Program-made: the position numbers and the translations under genes | From: an archaeon | GTDB lineage: Archaea > EX4484-52 > WAPT01 | DNA: 64,000 nucleotides | Assembly (NCBI GenBank): GCA_029258795.1 | Contig: JAPDKB010000009.1 | Span: 40,677 to 104,676 of the forward strand | Direction of reading: 5' to 3' | Part shown: positions 15,968 to 23,982 of the stretch, piece after piece | How the letters are laid out: each line of letters opens with the position of its first letter | Numbering within the stretch: position 1 is the stretch's first letter | Notes under the pieces: generated by a model | The model's database searches: none | Told to the model about the DNA's origin: nothing | Seen by the model: the letters and a program-made list of their open reading frames with translations, nothing else

Positions 15968-16246
15968 TCAGATTATGCCTAATTTAGCAGCTATGTCTGT
16001 AGCATTGTAATCCTTGCTTACGGCTATGTATGCCTTCTTCCTGCCCTTCGCATCTATCAACGTTCTAACCTTTCTGACCTTAACCTTAAACATGTTTTCA
16101 AAAGCTTTCTTTATCTTTTCCTTGTTAGCTCTTCTATCCACTATAAATGTTATGGTGTTCTCCCTCTCTATGAGAGAGATTGCCTTTTCTGTAAGCACGG
16201 GATAAAGCAACACTTCAAATGGGTCGTTAACCTTAACTTCAGCCAT
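15968..16246 (-). CDS. rpl23: 50S ribosomal protein L23
   Basis: L23 (uL23) is a docking site for SRP at the exit tunnel. The 92-residue product shows P-V-L-T-E-K-A, F-I-V-D-R-R-A-N-K-E-K-I-K-K-A-F-E-x-M-F and V-R-T-L. It starts one base after the rpl4 stop codon. Confidence 0.95.
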   Translation of the reverse strand: MAEVKVNDPFEVLLYPVLTEKAISLIERENTITFIVDRRANKEKIKKAFENMFKVKVRKVRTLIDAKGRKKAYIAVSKDYNATDIAAKLGII

Positions 16247-16247
16247 T

Positions 16248-17075
16248 TCAGCTCACCGCGAAAAGCTTTTTCTCCTCCAGCTCTTTTATGGCATTCTCAC
16301 TCCAGATGCTCAACCTTCCTGCATGACCACCCGGAGCCAGCATCTCCACGTTGAGATCCTTCACAAGGCAGACATCAACACCGGGTATGTTTCTTGCTGC
16401 CTTGAATATTCCATCATCCTTACTCACCACTATGAGGGGGCCTTTCCTCTTCTTGTATCTCCTTCCTCTCATCTTACCCTTTCCGGCCCTGTATCTTTTC
16501 TCGCGCACCCTTTCCAGCTCTTCCTCCAGACCCAGCTTTTTGAGCAGGTTTTCAAGCTCTTTTGTCTTCTTCACACTTTCAAGCTCGCTAACAACGACTA
16601 TTGGTAGCTTTTCAACTTTATCCGCTCTGTGTCCTCTCTTAAGCACGAGGGTTTTCCTTGCAAGAGCGGCTATGGCAGCAAGTATAGCTTTCCTCCTCTC
16701 CTTCTTGTTTATCTTCTGCTCCCACTTCTTCTCAGCTTTTGGTGGATGAGCTTTCCTACCCTTGACAGCATGTGGCACAAACCTCACAACTCCGGTCATG
16801 TGGCCTGAACCAACTCTTATGCGTGGCAGCCTCGCTATACCTCTGTTTATCCAGGCCCCGTAAGCGCCTCTTCTTCCTCTGTAATCAGCACTAGTTCTCT
16901 TTCCTGCCAGAGGATCAGCTCCATAGGGCTGCCTCCTGTGGCTCATGATGGCAAGGAAAGCTCTGATTATGAGATCATGCCTTACCTCCTCGCTGAAGTG
17001 CTCGGGGAGAGTGATCTCGCCCTTCTTGCTTCCGTCCAGACCATAAACAGGAACTTTCAACTCAGCCATAGCCAT
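16248..17075 (-). CDS. rpl4: 50S ribosomal protein L4
   Basis: The archaeal L4 (uL4/L4e) binds 23S rRNA and reaches into the exit tunnel. The 275-residue product has the loop region R-R-Q-P-Y-G-A-D-P-L-A-G-K-R-T-S-A-D-Y-R-G and the C-terminal D-V-C-L-V-K-D-L-N-V-E-M-L-A-P-G-G-H-A-G-R-L. It starts one base after the rpl3 stop. Confidence 0.96.
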   Translation of the reverse strand: MAMAELKVPVYGLDGSKKGEITLPEHFSEEVRHDLIIRAFLAIMSHRRQPYGADPLAGKRTSADYRGRRGAYGAWINRGIARLPRIRVGSGHMTGVVRFVPHAVKGRKAHPPKAEKKWEQKINKKERRKAILAAIAALARKTLVLKRGHRADKVEKLPIVVVSELESVKKTKELENLLKKLGLEEELERVREKRYRAGKGKMRGRRYKKRKGPLIVVSKDDGIFKAARNIPGVDVCLVKDLNVEMLAPGGHAGRLSIWSENAIKELEEKKLFAVS

Positions 17076-17076
17076 T

Positions 17077-18084
17077 TCACCATATCAGCTGCTTGATCTC
17101 GGGAGGTTCTGTTGGGGGCTCATGAGACCTTATAGCATATCTTATCCTCACCAATCTCTTTGATGGCCCAGGAACAGAACCATGGATAATTATATAATCT
17201 GATTTCACAACACCATAGTGTTTCCAGCCACCGGGTCTTGCAACACGGGAAGCGTCATTTCCAACCTCCATAATCCACTTGTTGTACTCGGTCCTTGTGT
17301 GATACCCCATCTGACCCATCTGAGGAACGGTCCACATAGTTCTTGCAGGGTGCCATGGACCGAGAGTTCCAGCTTTTCTCCTTACCTTCCTTGCCTTGTG
17401 GTGCAGAAGCTTCACACCAAATCTCTTTACGGAGCCCTGGAATCCCTTACCCTTGGTAACGGCCGTGACATCAACAAAAACACCGGGAGAAAAGACATCG
17501 GAAATGCGAAGTTCCTTGCCGAGAAGGGAGGAAACCTCATCGAGAACAGCAGAAAGGGAATCAGAAGCAGAATCGGAAGAAGCGTCGTTTACCCAGTTTG
17601 TGGGGAAATAGTGAATCTCAAAGATCTCAGGTGTCTTCTTTCCTATTCCTGCAAGCTTCGGCTGCGTTGCAACAATCAGCTTAACCTTATCAAAACCATT
17701 TTTGACCTTATCAAGCACAGCATTTTTATCCTTGTTCGGCTTTATTCCGGTTATTTTTCGTGCAACCTCCTTGTCTATCTTCTCACTCCACAGTTCTGTT
17801 ATTGCTTCGTATCCATATGGTGTCTTTTTATAGAAGCGAGCAGCAAGAACCTTGAGAGGTGGTGTTTCTATCAGGGTTGCGGGCTCCACAATTTCCTTGT
17901 TCTTGAACATACCCTCCCTTTTTTCTATGTAATCAACCTGAAGCATCCCTACTTTGTATCCGGCAAATTCCACCACATTCTTGCCATCAACAGCAGGAAC
18001 ATGCCTGACTCTAGCATAAATGCGCTTAGCCCTAACTCTGGGGGAAAACTGCAATGATCCTCTCCTCGGGTGGTAATAGCTCAT
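17077..18084 (-). CDS. rpl3: 50S ribosomal protein L3
   Basis: L3 (uL3) is the first gene of the supercluster. The product of 335 residues has the start with H-H-x-R-R-G-S-L-Q-F-S-P-R-less R-A-K-R-I, G-M-L-Q-V-D-Y, and D-V-T-A-V-T-K-G-K-G-F-Q-G. Around residues 160-190 there is a serine-rich insertion (S-S-D-S-A-S-D-S-L-S) not usual in archaeal L3. The ATG at 18084 is preferred to the GTG at 18090, which lies against the GGTGTG site. Confidence 0.95.
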   Translation of the reverse strand: MSYYHPRRGSLQFSPRVRAKRIYARVRHVPAVDGKNVVEFAGYKVGMLQVDYIEKREGMFKNKEIVEPATLIETPPLKVLAARFYKKTPYGYEAITELWSEKIDKEVARKITGIKPNKDKNAVLDKVKNGFDKVKLIVATQPKLAGIGKKTPEIFEIHYFPTNWVNDASSDSASDSLSAVLDEVSSLLGKELRISDVFSPGVFVDVTAVTKGKGFQGSVKRFGVKLLHHKARKVRRKAGTLGPWHPARTMWTVPQMGQMGYHTRTEYNKWIMEVGNDASRVARPGGWKHYGVVKSDYIIIHGSVPGPSKRLVRIRYAIRSHEPPTEPPEIKQLIW

Positions 18085-18156
18085 TTCCACACACCACGCA
18101 GCATATTCATGGCTCGTAGCTTGTGTTCACAAGATTTGTAATCATGAAAATGATAA

Positions 18157-18170
18157 CATTTAAATATTTT
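18157..18170 (-). promoter_or_regulatory. Promoter of the ribosomal-protein operon
   Basis: On the minus strand AAAATATTTAAATG is preceded by ACC, a plausible BRE/TATA combination. It would start transcription near 18135 and give an untranslated leader of about 50 nt before the rpl3 ATG. No other box of similar quality stands upstream of rpl3. Confidence 0.5.
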
Positions 18171-18291
18171 GGTGATATCTGGCTGGAGGCAACAACCTAT
18201 ACATACCCTCATACAAAAAAAGCGACAGCTTTTAATCAAACACCAAAATTTTTAAACGTTGTTATTCTCGCCTTCACGACTTTAAAGAAAA

Positions 18292-18304
18292 AATATTTTT
18301 AAAG
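18292..18304 (+). promoter_or_regulatory. TATA-like box of the membrane-protein gene at 18328
   Basis: AATATTTTTAAAG is centred about 30 nt before the ATG at 18328, and no ribosome-binding site is present, which fits a leaderless or very short-leader transcript. A second AT-rich box (TTTTTAAACG) lies at 18249-18258. Confidence 0.45.
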
Positions 18305-18327
18305 TAGCGTCGGCAATAAAATACCCA

Positions 18328-18927
18328 ATGACTGAAAAACTCAGCGAAAAGGTGAAGAAATTCCTTGTAGTGAAAAAGAAAGTAAAACTGGAGGAAATAT
18401 CCAGCTATAAAACTCAGATTCTCATAATAGGGTCAACGATTTCCTTCCTTCTCGGAGGTTTTGACCTCTTACTTCCTTTTCTTCTTGCATGGTTTTCATA
18501 CTTTATATTTGAGAGTTACGCATGGGAATTTGGTTTGGATAATCTTGGGGTGGAGCTCATAACACTGGCATGTGTGCTCGTGGGGATGAAATTCGAACCA
18601 GCATTTTCCTTCATTTACGCGTATGTTACAATAGGCACAATGTCATCCATAGCAAAGTTTGTTGATCCCGACTCCGATGAGATATCAAATCCATTCGGAA
18701 GCTATGCTTTTGGGTATGGTGTTGCTGCGCTTTCAGCATCTTATCTAGCAGGCAACCTACCTTTCCCAGAACTTCTGGTTGCTTCTGCCATACTTGCCAA
18801 TCTCGCGAGATTTGCTTTTGACCTCTTGGTTTACAGAAGTATTGATGATATTATATGGAGGGTGGGTAATATTTTCTTTAACTGCATTATTGCAATGTTC
18901 TTTTCATTTCTCAGCATGGTTATCTAG
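18328..18927 (+). CDS. Unknown multi-pass membrane protein
   Basis: The 199-residue product has a basic, charged N-terminal segment of about 28 residues (K-K-x-x-V-V-K-K-K-V-K) followed by five or six hydrophobic segments, so it is an integral membrane protein with its N-terminus probably in the cytoplasm. An acidic loop with D-P-D-S-D-E near residue 113 separates two halves. I do not recognise a family. It is alone on the plus strand, divergent from the ribosomal operon, and its last 24 bases overlap the convergent acetyltransferase gene. Confidence 0.75.
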   Translation: MTEKLSEKVKKFLVVKKKVKLEEISSYKTQILIIGSTISFLLGGFDLLLPFLLAWFSYFIFESYAWEFGLDNLGVELITLACVLVGMKFEPAFSFIYAYVTIGTMSSIAKFVDPDSDEISNPFGSYAFGYGVAALSASYLAGNLPFPELLVASAILANLARFAFDLLVYRSIDDIIWRVGNIFFNCIIAMFFSFLSMVI

Positions 18928-19404
18928 GGTTTTTCGCAATCTTGTGTAGATGGGCGTGTATTTTCGTTTCTCGTAAAATCTGATCGAGTTGTGATTTCCA
19001 ACGTAAGCGTCAAGCTCAACAATTTTGATGTCCATCTCATGCGCTTTCTTCTCGGCTGCTGAAAGCAATGCACTCCCCACCCCTTTGGAACGCCACTCTT
19101 CAACCACATAGATATTATCTACATACAACACCTTTTCCCGCCTATAGATTCCAGCATAAGTTATGACTCTCCCGCTCACCACACCGATAATCTTCCCATC
19201 CTCACTCTCAGCCACGAGCAACAATTTCGTACCCTTTTTCATACCTCTAATACAAGAGTTAACGTAGTTCTTCAGGCTACCCTCACAATCATCTCCACTT
19301 TTGAGAAGGGGATCGTAATACCTCTCCTCTTCCTGCATCAGCTTGAAAAGTCGCAGTATATGGTCCGAGTCATCATCTTCGGCTTCCCTTATTTCCGCAT
19401 GCAT
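18904..19404 (-). CDS. GNAT-family N-acetyltransferase
   Basis: The 166-residue protein has the GNAT fold: I-R-E-A start strand, G-V-V-S-G-R-V strand 4, and the acetyl-CoA-binding motif V-x-x-x-W-R-S-K-G-V-G-S-A-L-L near residue 108 (consensus Q/R-x-x-G-x-G/A), then the C-terminal N-x-x-S-I-R-F-Y-E-K-R-K-Y typical of the family. The acceptor cannot be told from sequence; such proteins in archaea acetylate protein N-termini, ribosomal proteins or small molecules. It is convergent with the membrane-protein gene, overlapping by 24 bp. Confidence 0.88.
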   Translation of the reverse strand: MHAEIREAEDDDSDHILRLFKLMQEEERYYDPLLKSGDDCEGSLKNYVNSCIRGMKKGTKLLLVAESEDGKIIGVVSGRVITYAGIYRREKVLYVDNIYVVEEWRSKGVGSALLSAAEKKAHEMDIKIVELDAYVGNHNSIRFYEKRKYTPIYTRLRKTLDNHAEK

Positions 19405-19434
19405 GAAGGGATCACACCATCAAACAAAAATCTA

Positions 19435-19552
19435 TGGGCCGGCCAGGATTTTCAGCTGCGGAGTTCCAGCATATTCAGCTTTGCTCCGCAGCAATCGAAC
19501 CTGGGACCTCTCCCGCGTCAGGGGAGCGTCATAACCCCTAGACCACCGGCCC
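19435..19552 (-). tRNA. tRNA-Val(GAC) with an intron in the T-loop
   Basis: Minus-strand acceptor arms GGGCCGG (19546-19552) and CCGGCCC (19436-19442) pair perfectly. The anticodon stem CTCCC/GGGAG with loop CTGACGC gives anticodon GAC (valine). The T-stem CCAGG (19500-19504)/CCTGG (19443-19447) is split by 52 nt instead of 7: about 45 nt (around 19450-19494) interrupt the T-loop after TTCGA, exactly where the tRNA-Ser of this window is interrupted. The intron folds into a perfect 9-bp hairpin (19484-19492 with 19455-19463). Spliced length is 73 nt, normal for tRNA-Val. CCA is not encoded. Confidence 0.9.
19450..19494 (-). other. tRNA-Val intron in the T-loop (about position 58/59)
   Basis: Removal of about 45 nt restores a 7-nt T-loop TTCGAAT. 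The intron contains the arms GCTGCGGAG and CTCCGCAGC around a 20-nt loop. Its 3' end reads CTGAA before exon bases AAT, the same 3' sequence as in the tRNA-Ser intron, which suggests a common splicing substrate or common origin. Confidence 0.75.
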
Positions 19553-19578
19553 GTGAAATGCAAAAATGATTGGTGGAA

Positions 19579-19590
19579 TAATTTTTTAAC
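19579..19590 (-). promoter_or_regulatory. TATA-like box of tRNA-Val
   Basis: Minus-strand GTTAAAAAATTA lies 27-38 nt upstream of the tRNA 5' end, the usual position for an archaeal tRNA promoter. Confidence 0.5.
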
Positions 19591-19722
19591 TTTTTGGAGC
19601 TGCACGGAATTGAAAGAAATATGTGAAAATAATAAGGTTGTATTTCGAAATTTCATTACTTCGATCTAATTAATCATCATGTGATGATAAAATTTAAAAA
19701 ATTAAAGTATAAATATAATTGC

Positions 19723-20385
19723 ATGACATATTATTCTTGGATCGGATATAATCGAAAGTTTGAAAAGGTATCGAAAAGCATAAATAGAACGTTAGAAATT
19801 TGGAATTTTATAGAAAAATTGGAAAAATCTGGTGTTTCATCTGAAGAAATTAGAGAAATTAAGGAGTTAGCCAAACTATATGAAGAAATTGAAACTGAAG
19901 CCGAGGAACTTAGAACTAAATTTTATGAGACTGTGGAGGAGTGGGGCTTATATTTGGGAGGTATCCGCTATATTCCTTCATATGATTCCTTGTGGTTTGA
20001 GATTTGGTCAGAACAAAACGCACACAACCCCAGTACGTTGGTTCCTCTGTATGACGTTTTAAGGCAAAAGGAATTATACCATGATGAGGAAACAGGTGTC
20101 AGGAAAGGTTTGGGTCATGTGAATCCCATTAGCGATGGTTATCTAGGATGGTGGAAATTCATACACGAAGTGATAAGGAATGGATACGATGGTAACAAAA
20201 AGGACATAGAAATTGTGAGAGAATTTTTCCAAAAAAATCCAGATTTCAATGAAAAATTCAAAACACAAAGATATGGGAGCGGGTGGAGCCCACATACTTC
20301 GTTCATATTTGACTTACCTTTGGAGTTAGAGGAACCTGTGAAGAATCATTTTGAGAGTGTAGATAAGTATCTCGAGAAATCTTAA
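19723..20385 (+). CDS. Unknown AT-rich orphan protein next to tRNA-Val
   Basis: From the ATG at 19723 the product has 220 residues. The N-terminal third is charged and helical with a probable coiled coil (E-K-L-E-K-S-G to E-E-L-R-T-K, about residues 33-73); the remainder is rich in Trp, Tyr and Phe (G-W-W-K-F-I-H, S-G-W-S-P-H-T-S-F) and looks globular. No known motif or membrane segment is visible and I do not recognise it. A TATA-like AAATTTAAAA at 19690-19699 is about 25-30 nt before this ATG, so I prefer it to the in-frame ATG codons at 19681 and 19684. The gene is more AT-rich than its neighbours and adjoins a tRNA, which hints at horizontal arrival. Confidence 0.7.
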   Translation: MTYYSWIGYNRKFEKVSKSINRTLEIWNFIEKLEKSGVSSEEIREIKELAKLYEEIETEAEELRTKFYETVEEWGLYLGGIRYIPSYDSLWFEIWSEQNAHNPSTLVPLYDVLRQKELYHDEETGVRKGLGHVNPISDGYLGWWKFIHEVIRNGYDGNKKDIEIVREFFQKNPDFNEKFKTQRYGSGWSPHTSFIFDLPLELEEPVKNHFESVDKYLEKS

Positions 20386-20419
20386 ACACAATTTAAATTT
20401 TTGAAAAATTTCCTTTCTA

Positions 20420-22039
20420 TCAGAACAGCTCAACCTTCTCAATCTTTCTTAGAAGGATCTCAGGTCTCTTTATTTCATGTCCCTCCTCCAGCTTTCTTCC
20501 ACACAGTTTCCAGCTAATCTCGTTTATGTTCATGATGTCAAGCGCTTTTCCACATGTGTGGGGTATAACTGGGTAGAGCATCAGGCATATGTCCTTAGCG
20601 AGGTTTAGAGAGTGAGATAGCACCTTATGTGCCATCTTTTTATCTTCCTTCACGAGCTTCCACGGCTCGTGCTGCTGGAAGTAGGAGTTACCTATTGAAG
20701 CCAGCTTATCTATGGTCTCTACAGCACCTTTAATGTTCCACTTTTCATAACTTTCCCTCGCTTTTTCAATAAGTCCCATTACTTCCCTGAACTCCTCCTG
20801 TTCGTACGTCTCCACTCCTATCGTTTTACCCTCAAAATTCTTGTGAAGGAAGCTCAACACACGATAAACGAAGTTAATCATGTTACCCACAAGCACGTTG
20901 TTTATGGCAGCCATGAAAGCTTCCCTGCTCAGATCTATGTCCGTTATGTTATTTGATGTGTGGTAAGCAAAATAAAACCTCAGATATTCCGGATTCCCAA
21001 CCTTTTCCAGATAATCCTTGGCGGTTATGAAGGTGCCCCTGCTTTTACTCATCTTTTCTCCTTCAACCGTAAGGAAACCGTGAGTGTGAAGGTAATCTGG
21101 CAGTCTAAAGCCAGATGCCATCAGCATGGCAGGCCAGAAGAGGTAATGGAAATAGATTATATCCTTTCCTATCACATGCACAATTGAATGGCTTTCACCT
21201 TTCCATATTTTTTTCCAATCACACCCAGCTTTTTTGCAGTAGTTTGCGGTTGAGGCAATGTATCCTATTGGCGCGTCCCACCACACGTAAAAATACTTGT
21301 TTTCCTCCTCCGGAATCTTGAATCCGAAGTAAGGTCCATCTCTCGATATGCACCAGTCCTCAAGCCCCTTTTCCAACCATTCCTTGATGTAGTTCTTGAC
21401 CTCTTCTTGGAGGGGGGCTTCCTCCATCCAGTGCTTTAGCTTCTCCTCAAACGCGCTGAGCTTGAAGAAATAATGCTTGCTTTTTTTCACCACAGGCATG
21501 CTTCCACATATTGCGCATCTCGGGTTTTTGAGGTTGAAGGGCGTGTATGTTGCACCACACTTTTCACACACATCCCCGTACTGGTCTTCTGCTCCACACT
21601 TAGGACATGTGCCCTTAACATACCTGTCCGGCAGAAATCTCTCGCATTTCTCACAGTAAAGAAGCTCTACTTCCTTCGTGTAAATGTATCCCTTTTCCCT
21701 TGCATTTTCAAACATCTCTACCGCTATCTTTTCATTCTCATCGCTGTGTGTGATGTGGTAGTTGTCAACGCTTATCATGAACTCGTCCAGCACCTTTTTG
21801 AACTTCTCATGGTTTTCCATCACGAAGCTCAGCGGGTCTTTTCCCGCTTTTCTCGCGTTGATTTCTATGGGGGTGCCGTGCGCATCTGTAGCACAAACAT
21901 AAATGACGCGCTTCCCAACCATTCTGTAGAACCTAGCTATTATGTCTGTTATTATGAACTCGTACAAGTGACCGAAGTGCGGTTCGCCATTTCCGTAGGG
22001 AAGAGCCGATGTCATGAGCAAGTTTTCTTTGAGTTTCAT
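20420..22039 (-). CDS. metG: Methionyl-tRNA synthetase
   Basis: MetRS charges tRNA-Met. The 539-residue enzyme has the class I HIGH-like motif H-F-G-H-L near residue 22, a connective-peptide zinc region with four Cys pairs (C-E-K-C, C-P-K-C, C-E-K-C, C-A-I-C, about 128-180), and the K-M-S-K-S loop near residue 330, followed by the helical anticodon-binding domain. The C-terminal EMAPII-like tRNA-binding domain found in many homologues is absent. Two adjacent starts (GTG 22042, ATG 22039) overlap the end of the DUF1704 gene by about 107 bases. MetRS is the last gene of a minus-strand run beginning with the retropepsin-like gene. Confidence 0.95.
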   Translation of the reverse strand: MKLKENLLMTSALPYGNGEPHFGHLYEFIITDIIARFYRMVGKRVIYVCATDAHGTPIEINARKAGKDPLSFVMENHEKFKKVLDEFMISVDNYHITHSDENEKIAVEMFENAREKGYIYTKEVELLYCEKCERFLPDRYVKGTCPKCGAEDQYGDVCEKCGATYTPFNLKNPRCAICGSMPVVKKSKHYFFKLSAFEEKLKHWMEEAPLQEEVKNYIKEWLEKGLEDWCISRDGPYFGFKIPEEENKYFYVWWDAPIGYIASTANYCKKAGCDWKKIWKGESHSIVHVIGKDIIYFHYLFWPAMLMASGFRLPDYLHTHGFLTVEGEKMSKSRGTFITAKDYLEKVGNPEYLRFYFAYHTSNNITDIDLSREAFMAAINNVLVGNMINFVYRVLSFLHKNFEGKTIGVETYEQEEFREVMGLIEKARESYEKWNIKGAVETIDKLASIGNSYFQQHEPWKLVKEDKKMAHKVLSHSLNLAKDICLMLYPVIPHTCGKALDIMNINEISWKLCGRKLEEGHEIKRPEILLRKIEKVELF

Positions 22040-23204
22040 CACCCTTCACCAGAGTTTTTCTTGTGGTTGTGGCAACATCTTTTATGAATGATTCGGCACT
22101 TTTTAATATGTTTTCTACCTTGTTCAGGGAGCGCACACCCTTTGGCAGGAAAGATGGTTTGTTTATCTCCCCGTTTTCCATCAACATCTTCACCACTTCA
22201 AAATATTGGTGCGTGACTCTTCCGGCATAAAGCACGTGTAATGATTTCCCTTTCTTTGCAACTTTTTGAATCTCCATGAAACCCTTGAGGTAAAGGTAAT
22301 CTTTGGTGAATCCGCCCCCTCTGAAGCTCCTGAAGGTTAGAGTCCATGCCATCTCATCATCAAACCCCCATTCCTTCATTTTATGAAAAACTTCGGAAAA
22401 ACTCAGCCCTTCAAGCATGTAATGGATGCTCAGAACACGACCGGCATAATCTCTCAGCTTGTCGCTCTCTAACATACCCGTGAGCTTTTCCATGTACACA
22501 GCCAGACCCTCTTCCGTTTCTGTGTTGCGCGGAAATCCGGAAAGAAATATATCAAGTGGTTGGGTATGGCCATTCTGCGCTCTTAAGACATGCACACCTA
22601 TTTCATGCACAACAAGCCGTTTCATTTCATTCCTGCTAAATGTTCTGTTGGCAGGAACCAGAATTTTCCTTTCGATGGGCATGACTGTGGTCAGAGTTTT
22701 GGTGGAATATTCAACCACCCATCCCTTTATACCATAGCTTTCCAGCGCCTTTTCAAACACGGCTTTTGCTTCACGCTCCGTCATTCCCGCAACTTGTGTT
22801 TTTCTTTTGCTTCCCTTATAGCGTTTGAGGATTCTTTCCGCTTCACCGATCAAGCTTGAGGATGGTCTTCCATAAACTTTCAAACTGTACTCGATCACCT
22901 CATCTTTTCCTCTGTTGGCTATTATGTGCGCAATGTTTGCAAGCTCTTCAACCTTCTGGTGGTAGAGATCATAAAGCTCGCCTTCAGGAATTTGGAGGGA
23001 TGCAAGACTTTTCGCAATCTCCTTTGGGCTGAAAAAAACCACAGGGTAACGAAATTTCGGTTCCTTACCTTCACGAAAGAACCTTTCCTTCTCTTCTTTT
23101 AAATTGACAGGTTCTATTGCTCGAAGCACACCCACACTCAATTTTCTGTGTTCCTTCAATGCCAAATCAACCGCCCTGTACTTCTCAACCACACTGCCCT
23201 TCAT
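21933..23204 (-). CDS. DUF1704 metallopeptidase (QEGLA-motif/MATCAP-like family)
   Basis: The 423-residue protein carries the HExxxH motif H-E-I-G-V-H near residues 200-205 and the downstream glutamate motif T-E-E-G-L-A near 231, the hallmark of the DUF1704 family. Bacterial members are annotated as flavohemoglobin-expression-modulating QEGLA proteins; the eukaryotic members MATCAP1/2 are zinc carboxypeptidases that remove C-terminal tyrosine from tubulin. I infer a zinc carboxypeptidase acting on protein tails or peptides. It starts 1 nt after the DUF72 stop, in an operon with a RimK-like ligase. The last 36 codons overlap metG in another frame, an unusually long overlap; this C-terminal tail may result from loss of an earlier stop. 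Confidence 0.85.
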   Translation of the reverse strand: MKGSVVEKYRAVDLALKEHRKLSVGVLRAIEPVNLKEEKERFFREGKEPKFRYPVVFFSPKEIAKSLASLQIPEGELYDLYHQKVEELANIAHIIANRGKDEVIEYSLKVYGRPSSSLIGEAERILKRYKGSKRKTQVAGMTEREAKAVFEKALESYGIKGWVVEYSTKTLTTVMPIERKILVPANRTFSRNEMKRLVVHEIGVHVLRAQNGHTQPLDIFLSGFPRNTETEEGLAVYMEKLTGMLESDKLRDYAGRVLSIHYMLEGLSFSEVFHKMKEWGFDDEMAWTLTFRSFRGGGFTKDYLYLKGFMEIQKVAKKGKSLHVLYAGRVTHQYFEVVKMLMENGEINKPSFLPKGVRSLNKVENILKSAESFIKDVATTTRKTLVKGDETQRKLAHDIGSSLRKWRTALRSLVRVHNNRHNS

Positions 23205-23205
23205 T

Positions 23206-23940
23206 CTACTCCCTCACAATTTTCATGAACCTTAGCGCGTCATCATACATCTCGTAGTTGTTGAACATAACGTACGCGCTTTTATCCCCCTTAATTTTCT
23301 CCATAACCTTTTCTTTTAGAATTGCCAGCTCATCATCACTGAACTTGTAGTCGTACATTCTTTTACCAAGCCCGTGAAGCCGGTAATAAATTAGGGCAGT
23401 ATTGTGATAGCTCTCCTGACGGAAAGGGTCTACCGCGTGCTCAACTTTAATATTGGAGAACAAATTTTTTACCACATCTTCTGTCCACACGTTCTGCCAT
23501 CTCACCTCCCACACAAAAATAAAATCATTTCTTTCCACCTCCTCAAAAAACTCCACAACCCTCCTTAGATTTTCCTCCGTCGGTTTGAAGCTTGCAGGCG
23601 TCTGAAACACAATGACCTTTGCTTCAAGAGCTTCCGCCACCTCTTTCACCCTCTCAAAAACATCCAAGCTTTCCCTTCCGAATTTGAGCTTGTGCGTTAT
23701 GTCCTGATGTGTTTTGACCGTGAACTCAAAATCTTCATTGACCTCTCTCGCCTCTTCCTTCCATTTTTCAGCCGTGCTCACCTTTGGTATGCGATAAAAG
23801 GTGGAGTTGACCTCCACAACATCAAAAAGCGAAGCATACGCCTGCAGCGTGCTCTTATATCTCTCCTTCCAGTTCTCATCAACAAACCTCTTGGGGTTAA
23901 AGAATCCCCAGCCACAACATCCTACTTTAATTTTCCCCAT
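23206..23940 (-). CDS. DUF72 family protein
   Basis: The 244-residue product matches the DUF72 TIM-barrel-like family: G-C-C-G-W-G at the N-terminus, V-E-V-N-S-T-F-Y-R-I-P near residue 45, K-T-H-Q-D-I-T-H, and Y-Y-R-L-H-G-L-G near 190. DUF72 proteins are widespread but have no firmly established reaction; remote similarity to TIM-barrel nucleases/isomerases has been noted. Here it lies in tight series between the RimK-like ligase (42 nt) and DUF1704 (1 nt), so it may serve the same process. Confidence 0.88.
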   Translation of the reverse strand: MGKIKVGCCGWGFFNPKRFVDENWKERYKSTLQAYASLFDVVEVNSTFYRIPKVSTAEKWKEEAREVNEDFEFTVKTHQDITHKLKFGRESLDVFERVKEVAEALEAKVIVFQTPASFKPTEENLRRVVEFFEEVERNDFIFVWEVRWQNVWTEDVVKNLFSNIKVEHAVDPFRQESYHNTALIYYRLHGLGKRMYDYKFSDDELAILKEKVMEKIKGDKSAYVMFNNYEMYDDALRFMKIVRE

Positions 23941-23982
23941 AAGAATTGGAAGAGAATCCGAGGTTAAAATAATTTTCCCGAG

